A DNA stretch of 64,000 bases, from assembly GCF_020595055.1 (NCBI RefSeq), contig NZ_JAJDOO010000004.1, forward strand, positions 177,355-241,354, written 5' to 3'. Below, piece by piece: positions 60,444 through 64,000 of the stretch. The notes under the pieces are model-generated. The model did not search any database. It was given only the letters and a program-made list of their open reading frames with translations, and was not told where the DNA came from. The first letter of the stretch is position 1. Each line of letters begins with the position of its first letter. Made by a program: the position numbers and the translations under genes. The DNA is from Desulfosporosinus shakirovi. GTDB lineage: Bacteria > Bacillota > Desulfitobacteriia > Desulfitobacteriales > Desulfitobacteriaceae.

Positions 60444-62030
60444 TTGAACCAAACGGATCTAAAATCAGAAATTTCTTCCCGTAAAACCTTTGCGATTATT
60501 TCTCATCCAGATGCAGGGAAAACAACCTTAACTGAAAAGTTGCTCCTTTTTGGAGGGGCGATTCGCGAAGCAGGCTCGGTCAAAGCCAGAAAAGCGGAAC
60601 GATATGCTACTTCGGACTGGATGGATCTTGAGCGGCAGCGGGGGATTTCCATTACGTCTAGTGCCCTTCAATTTAAGTATCAAGGATACGTCATTAACAT
60701 TCTAGACACTCCCGGGCACCAAGATTTCAGTGAAGATACCTATCGAACCCTGACAGCAGCCGATAGCGCCGTAATGCTGATTGACGCAGCCAAAGGGGTT
60801 GAAACTCAGACCAAGAAGCTCTTTCAGGTCTGTCGAAAACGGGGTATACCAATTTTTACCTTTATTAATAAGTTTGATCGCAATGCTAAGGATCCTTTAG
60901 ATCTGATGGACGAAGTAGAAAAAGTACTGGGGGTTGAATCCTATGCCATGAATTGGCCAATTGGTATGGGTCAAGATTTTAAGGGGATCTATGACCGTCA
61001 GACTGGGCAGGTTGAACGCTTTATGGAAGGAAGCGCAAGATCCAGTGGAAAACCGCCTGTTTCAGGTGCGCTCAGTGATCCATTGGTACAGGAAGGCATC
61101 GGGGACATCCTGGTTAACCAGCTGAAAGAAGAAATTGATCTTCTAGACTTGGCCGGAAATACCTTCTCGCAGGAACGAGTGGATCGTGGGGAAGTGACGC
61201 CAGTATTTTTTGGAAGCGCACTCAATAACTTTGGTGTGCCAAACTTTCTGCAATATTTCCTGGAACTAGCCCCTGCGCCTCAAGCAAGAAGCACAAATAT
61301 TGGAGATCTGGATCCTGAAACTCCAAGCTTTTCAGGATATATCTTTAAAATTCAAGCAAATATGAATGCCCAGCACAGAGACCGAATTGCTTTCATCCGC
61401 ATTTGTACAGGCCGCTATGAACGGGGTATGAATGTGATTCACACGCGTTCTCATCGTCGTCTCCGACTGGCACAGCCTCAACAGTTGTTCGCTCAGGAAC
61501 GAACAATTCTCGATGAAGCGTTTGCTGGCGATATTATTGGAGTGCACGACAGCGGACTTTTGAGAATTGGAGATGTTCTTACCGAAAAGGATGGATTACA
61601 ATTTGAAGCCATGCCATTTTTTAGTCCTGAAAACTTTGCCCGCATCAATATTGCGAATGCCTTGAAGCGCAAACAATTCATTAAAGGAATTCAGGAACTT
61701 CAAGAAGAGGGAGCAATCCACGTTTTTCGTGATCTCCATGTAGGTGTTGAGGCTCCTATCATTGGTGTTGTCGGTCAATTGCAGTTTGAGGTTTTAGAGT
61801 ACAGATTACGTGAGGAATATGGAGTACATGTCAGTATTCAACACCTGCCCTTTGAAATCGTACGGTGGGTTGAAAAGGACGAAAAGACCATTAAGCTTCT
61901 TACTGAGTCAAGTATGAGTACGGTAGTGATCGATAAAGATGAAAATTATGCGGTATTGTTACTAGACGAATGGAAAGCAAATTGGTTAAGCGATCGTTAT
62001 GAAATTAAATTTCACATGCAACCGCTTTAA
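60444..62030 (+). CDS. prfC: peptide chain release factor 3
   Basis: A 528-residue translational GTPase that recycles RF1 and RF2 after termination. G1 is SHPDAGKTTLTEKLL near residue 20, the switch region ERQRGISITSSAL near 65, G3 DTPGHQDFSEDTYR near 89, G4 NKFDRNAKDPLDLMDE near 143, and the RF3-specific middle and C-terminal blocks (FFGSALNNFGV, VVGQLQFEVLEYRLREEYGV) follow. The start is TTG at 60444, 9 bases after AAGGAG. It converges with the amidase gene, the two stop codons overlapping, with no hairpin between. Confidence 0.96.
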   Translation: MNQTDLKSEISSRKTFAIISHPDAGKTTLTEKLLLFGGAIREAGSVKARKAERYATSDWMDLERQRGISITSSALQFKYQGYVINILDTPGHQDFSEDTYRTLTAADSAVMLIDAAKGVETQTKKLFQVCRKRGIPIFTFINKFDRNAKDPLDLMDEVEKVLGVESYAMNWPIGMGQDFKGIYDRQTGQVERFMEGSARSSGKPPVSGALSDPLVQEGIGDILVNQLKEEIDLLDLAGNTFSQERVDRGEVTPVFFGSALNNFGVPNFLQYFLELAPAPQARSTNIGDLDPETPSFSGYIFKIQANMNAQHRDRIAFIRICTGRYERGMNVIHTRSHRRLRLAQPQQLFAQERTILDEAFAGDIIGVHDSGLLRIGDVLTEKDGLQFEAMPFFSPENFARINIANALKRKQFIKGIQELQEEGAIHVFRDLHVGVEAPIIGVVGQLQFEVLEYRLREEYGVHVSIQHLPFEIVRWVEKDEKTIKLLTESSMSTVVIDKDENYAVLLLDEWKANWLSDRYEIKFHMQPL

Positions 62031-63214
62031 ACACCAAGTTGAGTGCTAAATGTCCGATCTAAGAGGATGTGTCCACCAATGGAGTCTCCAAATTCACCAT
62101 TAACGAGAATACGGACACTGGTAATCCCAGGAATTTGCGTCATTGACCAAATGATTGATTTAATAGCCATGTCTTCTCCTGAAGCCCCACCAGGAAAATC
62201 ATCTCGGATATCCTTGCTAAAGTCGATAGTGGCTAGGCCATTTTGAGTAGTCACGGAAAGTAATTTAGTGGTTGGAGCTATGGTAGGTGTTAGTTTACTC
62301 GACCGAGGGCCTTGAATGAGTTCGCTCATGACAAGGCTTGCTTTTTGCGAAAGGTTAAGTTTTGTCCAGACCGATTGGTTTATTTGACGATCTTCAGGAA
62401 CAAGACTATCCAGGTTTTCATTTGAAAAGTAGAGCTTATAGGTATTTTCGCTCATAGTGGGAGGTCCCTCTTGTCCGGCAGTTGGTGAATTGTCTTGTAC
62501 CCCTTGCGGAAACTCTTGGAAGTAATGTTCAACTCCGGTACCTATGGCATCGGCCACTAAGTTGCGGTAATCCTCTGATAGCAGTAGTTTTCTTTCCCGA
62601 GGGTTCGAAATGAAACCTACTTCTACAATCACAGAGGGCATTTCGGCCTGATTAATTATGTAATAATCCCCTGCTTTGGCTATACGCTTATTATCAGGTT
62701 GAACCTGTGTAAGTTCTTCATGGATGATTTCTGCCAGTGCTTTTCCAGCTGATGATTTTAGGTGGTAATAGGTTTCCATCCCGTAAGAATTACGTTGGGG
62801 AAAGCTGTTGGCGTGAACGCTAATAAAGAGATCAGCATTGTTTTCGGTGGCGATTTTAATTCTAGTGTTTAACTCTGCTCGTTTAGCCATGCGCCCTTTG
62901 ACAAACCCTGGCAGAAAAAAATCTCTATCTACTTCGCGGGTTAGAATAACTTTACATCCTTTGGACTCTAGGACCTTTCCCAGGCGTAAAGAAATATCTA
63001 AATTTATGTCTTTTTCCTTGAGCCCTGAATTTTGTGCCCCAGGGTCAGCCCCTCCATGTCCCGGATCAATGACAATAACCTTGTCTTTTAGACTTGAAGA
63101 AAATGCCGATGTTAATTTTAATGAGCCAGCCCCAATAAATAGAATGAGCAAGCTTATGATGCCAGCCAAAATCCAGGGCTTACAAATAATCAGTATAATT
63201 GGACGAATGGACAT
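62027..63214 (-). CDS. N-acetylmuramoyl-L-alanine amidase (CwlD-like) fused to a GerM domain
   Basis: A 395-residue exported protein. An N-terminal TM/signal helix (about residues 10-32) precedes an Amidase_3 domain (about 43-235): VIVIDPGHGGADPGAQ carries the first zinc His, SVHANSFPQR the second metal His, and VIVEVGFISNPRE the catalytic Glu. A linker (about 240-270) leads to a GerMN domain (about 275-390: YKLYFSNENLDSLVPEDRQI, then GLATIDFSKDI and SVRILVNGE). Amidase_3 proteins of the CwlD type make spore cortex muramic lactam, and GerM acts in sporulation. The start ATG at 63214 lies 11 bases after GAGAGGAG. Confidence 0.9.
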   Translation of the reverse strand: MSIRPIILIICKPWILAGIISLLILFIGAGSLKLTSAFSSSLKDKVIVIDPGHGGADPGAQNSGLKEKDINLDISLRLGKVLESKGCKVILTREVDRDFFLPGFVKGRMAKRAELNTRIKIATENNADLFISVHANSFPQRNSYGMETYYHLKSSAGKALAEIIHEELTQVQPDNKRIAKAGDYYIINQAEMPSVIVEVGFISNPRERKLLLSEDYRNLVADAIGTGVEHYFQEFPQGVQDNSPTAGQEGPPTMSENTYKLYFSNENLDSLVPEDRQINQSVWTKLNLSQKASLVMSELIQGPRSSKLTPTIAPTTKLLSVTTQNGLATIDFSKDIRDDFPGGASGEDMAIKSIIWSMTQIPGITSVRILVNGEFGDSIGGHILLDRTFSTQLGV

Positions 63215-63349
63215 TCTGTAGCACACTCCTCTCATAAGAGTCATCCCATAATGTATATTGTAAGAATGTGTTTCGTAAACATAATTTGAGAAAAGATTTG
63301 TGCGTATACGTATCTTCTATTAAGGAAGGAGGCAGAGGATGGCTTGAGT

Positions 63350-63652
63350 ATGATTTTAATGACGGTGATATTATTAAATATCCCATTTGGCTATTGGAGA
63401 GAAAATGTCAAAAAATTTTCTGTTCAGTGGTTTTTATCCGTTCATTTACCAGTTCCAGTTATTATGTTTTTGCGTATGCAGATGGGTCTTGGATGGGAAT
63501 TATCGACGTATCTTATGTTAGCAGGAGCATATTTCACTGGGCAATACTTAGGAACCATGTGGCAACGACGTTGGAAAAAATCGATACGTTGTCTAGTGCT
63601 TGATATAGTACGGAGTCGATGGATTATTATAATCTTTCGAAGATACTTGTAA
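63350..63652 (+). CDS. small membrane protein of unknown function
   Basis: A 100-residue protein with two or three hydrophobic segments (VILLNIPFGYW, WFLSVHLPVPVIMFLRMQMGLGW and YLMLAGAYFTGQYLGTMW) and a basic C-terminus (WQRRWKKSIR, FRRYL). The start is ATG at 63350 or TTG at 63344, after GGAGG and GAGGA. An overlapping frame (63268-63603) lacks such a site and looks random. I do not recognise the family. It lies between the amidase gene and the rRNA promoters. Confidence 0.6.
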   Translation: MILMTVILLNIPFGYWRENVKKFSVQWFLSVHLPVPVIMFLRMQMGLGWELSTYLMLAGAYFTGQYLGTMWQRRWKKSIRCLVLDIVRSRWIIIIFRRYL

Positions 63653-63764
63653 CACTCCGGTTTAAAAATACATATTGTAATGATGTGGCTGGGATACATT
63701 TACTTAAATAAATATCTAAAAAAAGCATAAGTAAGCATAAAATTTTAAAAAAATGAAATACTAG

Positions 63765-63793
63765 TTGACATCATATTGCTATAATGGTATTAT
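63765..63793 (+). promoter_or_regulatory. rRNA operon promoter P1
   Basis: TTGACA (63765-63770) and TATTAT (63788-63793) with a 17-base spacer, a near-consensus SigA promoter in the AT-rich tract before the rRNA leader. Confidence 0.85.
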
Positions 63794-63880
63794 AACCGAG
63801 CGCCACAAAGACGCACTGCGATTGACAGTAAGGGGTTATATTTTAGCTCTTCAATCAAAAAACACTTAGTAAATTAGCTA

Positions 63881-63909
63881 TTGACAACGAGAGTTGAAAA
63901 TACTAAGAT
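63881..63909 (+). promoter_or_regulatory. rRNA operon promoter P2
   Basis: TTGACA (63881-63886) and TAAGAT (63904-63909) with a 17-base spacer, 87 bases after the P1 -10. Tandem promoters are typical of rrn operons. Confidence 0.82.
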
Positions 63910-63942
63910 AAACTCCGGCCTAAACAGCCAGAGAAAATATCC

Positions 63943-64000
63943 TGATCTTTGAAAACTAAACAACAAGGACAGCCAATGAGAGAAACTCGAAAGAGTTTCA
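63943..64000 (+). promoter_or_regulatory. boxA and 16S rRNA leader
   Basis: TGATCTTTGAAAACT (63943-63957) is the boxA antitermination sequence of Firmicutes rrn leaders. The following AACAAGGACAGCCAATGAGAG resembles the segment just before the 16S gene (cited as AAGGACAGCCAATGAGAG). The window ends before 16S starts, so no rRNA base is claimed. Confidence 0.85.

Noticed and set aside
63268..63603. 111-codon open frame overlapping the small membrane protein
   Set aside because: No ribosome binding site and random-looking sequence; the overlapping frame from 63350 has both.

Overview
The window reads as chromosomal DNA of an anaerobic, spore-forming, low-to-moderate GC member of the Firmicutes, most like the Peptococcaceae (Desulfosporosinus or Desulfitobacterium type). 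The evidence is convergent: a sporulation gene set (alpha/beta-type SASP, CotF-like coat protein, spore photoproduct lyase, a CwlD-type amidase fused to a GerM domain, a Cse60-like peptide), anaerobic respiration genes (Tat-exported selenocysteine formate dehydrogenase, LutABC lactate oxidation), rubrerythrin, many chemoreceptors, and AGGAGG-type ribosome binding sites with frequent TTG and GTG starts. The genus is inferred from gene content, not from a marker gene. The last 240 bases are the tandem promoters and leader of an rRNA operon whose 16S gene lies just outside the window.

Layout. 1-5.8 kb: the 3' end of a trpF-like gene, rubrerythrin, a zinc-ribbon peptide, a DUF3793 protein, an ABC exporter pair, a YjfB-like peptide and a Gln-rich peptide. 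6-15 kb: a drug/metabolite efflux protein, small hypotheticals, a PAS-PucR regulator, a chemoreceptor broken by two opposite frameshifts, a soluble zinc-binding chemoreceptor and a YgjP metalloprotease. 15-25 kb: a pyrimidine-dimer glycosylase family protein, xpt, icd, a two-subunit UxaA/SuyAB-type lyase divergent from an HprK paralogue that has lost conserved catalytic residues, an NlpC/P60 hydrolase, a phasin-like/UbiB-kinase pair and splB. 25-36 kb: lutABC, a small Cse60-like gene, then a fatty-acid beta-oxidation locus fadR-fadN-fadA-fadE with a near-consensus FadR box, interrupted by a 190-nt foldable element between fadA and fadE. 36-41 kb: a chemoreceptor, CotF-like protein, a TetR regulator and oleate hydratase. 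41-51 kb: metal and histidine modules: cadC-cadA, hutP-hutH with an attenuator, csoR-copA-copZ. 51-54 kb: SASP, hemolysin-III family protein, YbjN protein and a membrane-bound one-component regulator (Cache-HAMP-HTH). 54.7-60 kb: fdhA(Sec)-fdhB-fdhC-fdhE. 60.4-64 kb: prfC, the amidase-GerM fusion, a small membrane protein and the rRNA promoters.

How the genes work together. Lactate (LutABC) and formate (FdhABC) feed electrons to the respiratory chain. FadR-FadNAE degrades fatty acids to acetyl-CoA, with Icd downstream, while a TetR/oleate hydratase pair handles unsaturated fatty acids. The regulator before fdhA carries an extracytoplasmic Cache sensor homologous to that of the broken chemoreceptor, and a 20-bp-period direct repeat lies between it and fdhA. 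I propose it as a membrane-anchored switch for the formate dehydrogenase operon; this is inference.

Least expected items: that kinase-less membrane regulator with its candidate operator, the catalytically altered HprK paralogue, two families of diverged foldable intergenic repeats (about 861-1080 with 38306-38362, and 28340-28512 with 60181-60245), the structured element inside the fad operon, and three frameshifts that all fall in short A-runs (two in the chemoreceptor, one proposed at the end of hprK). The last group could be real decay or homopolymer sequencing error.
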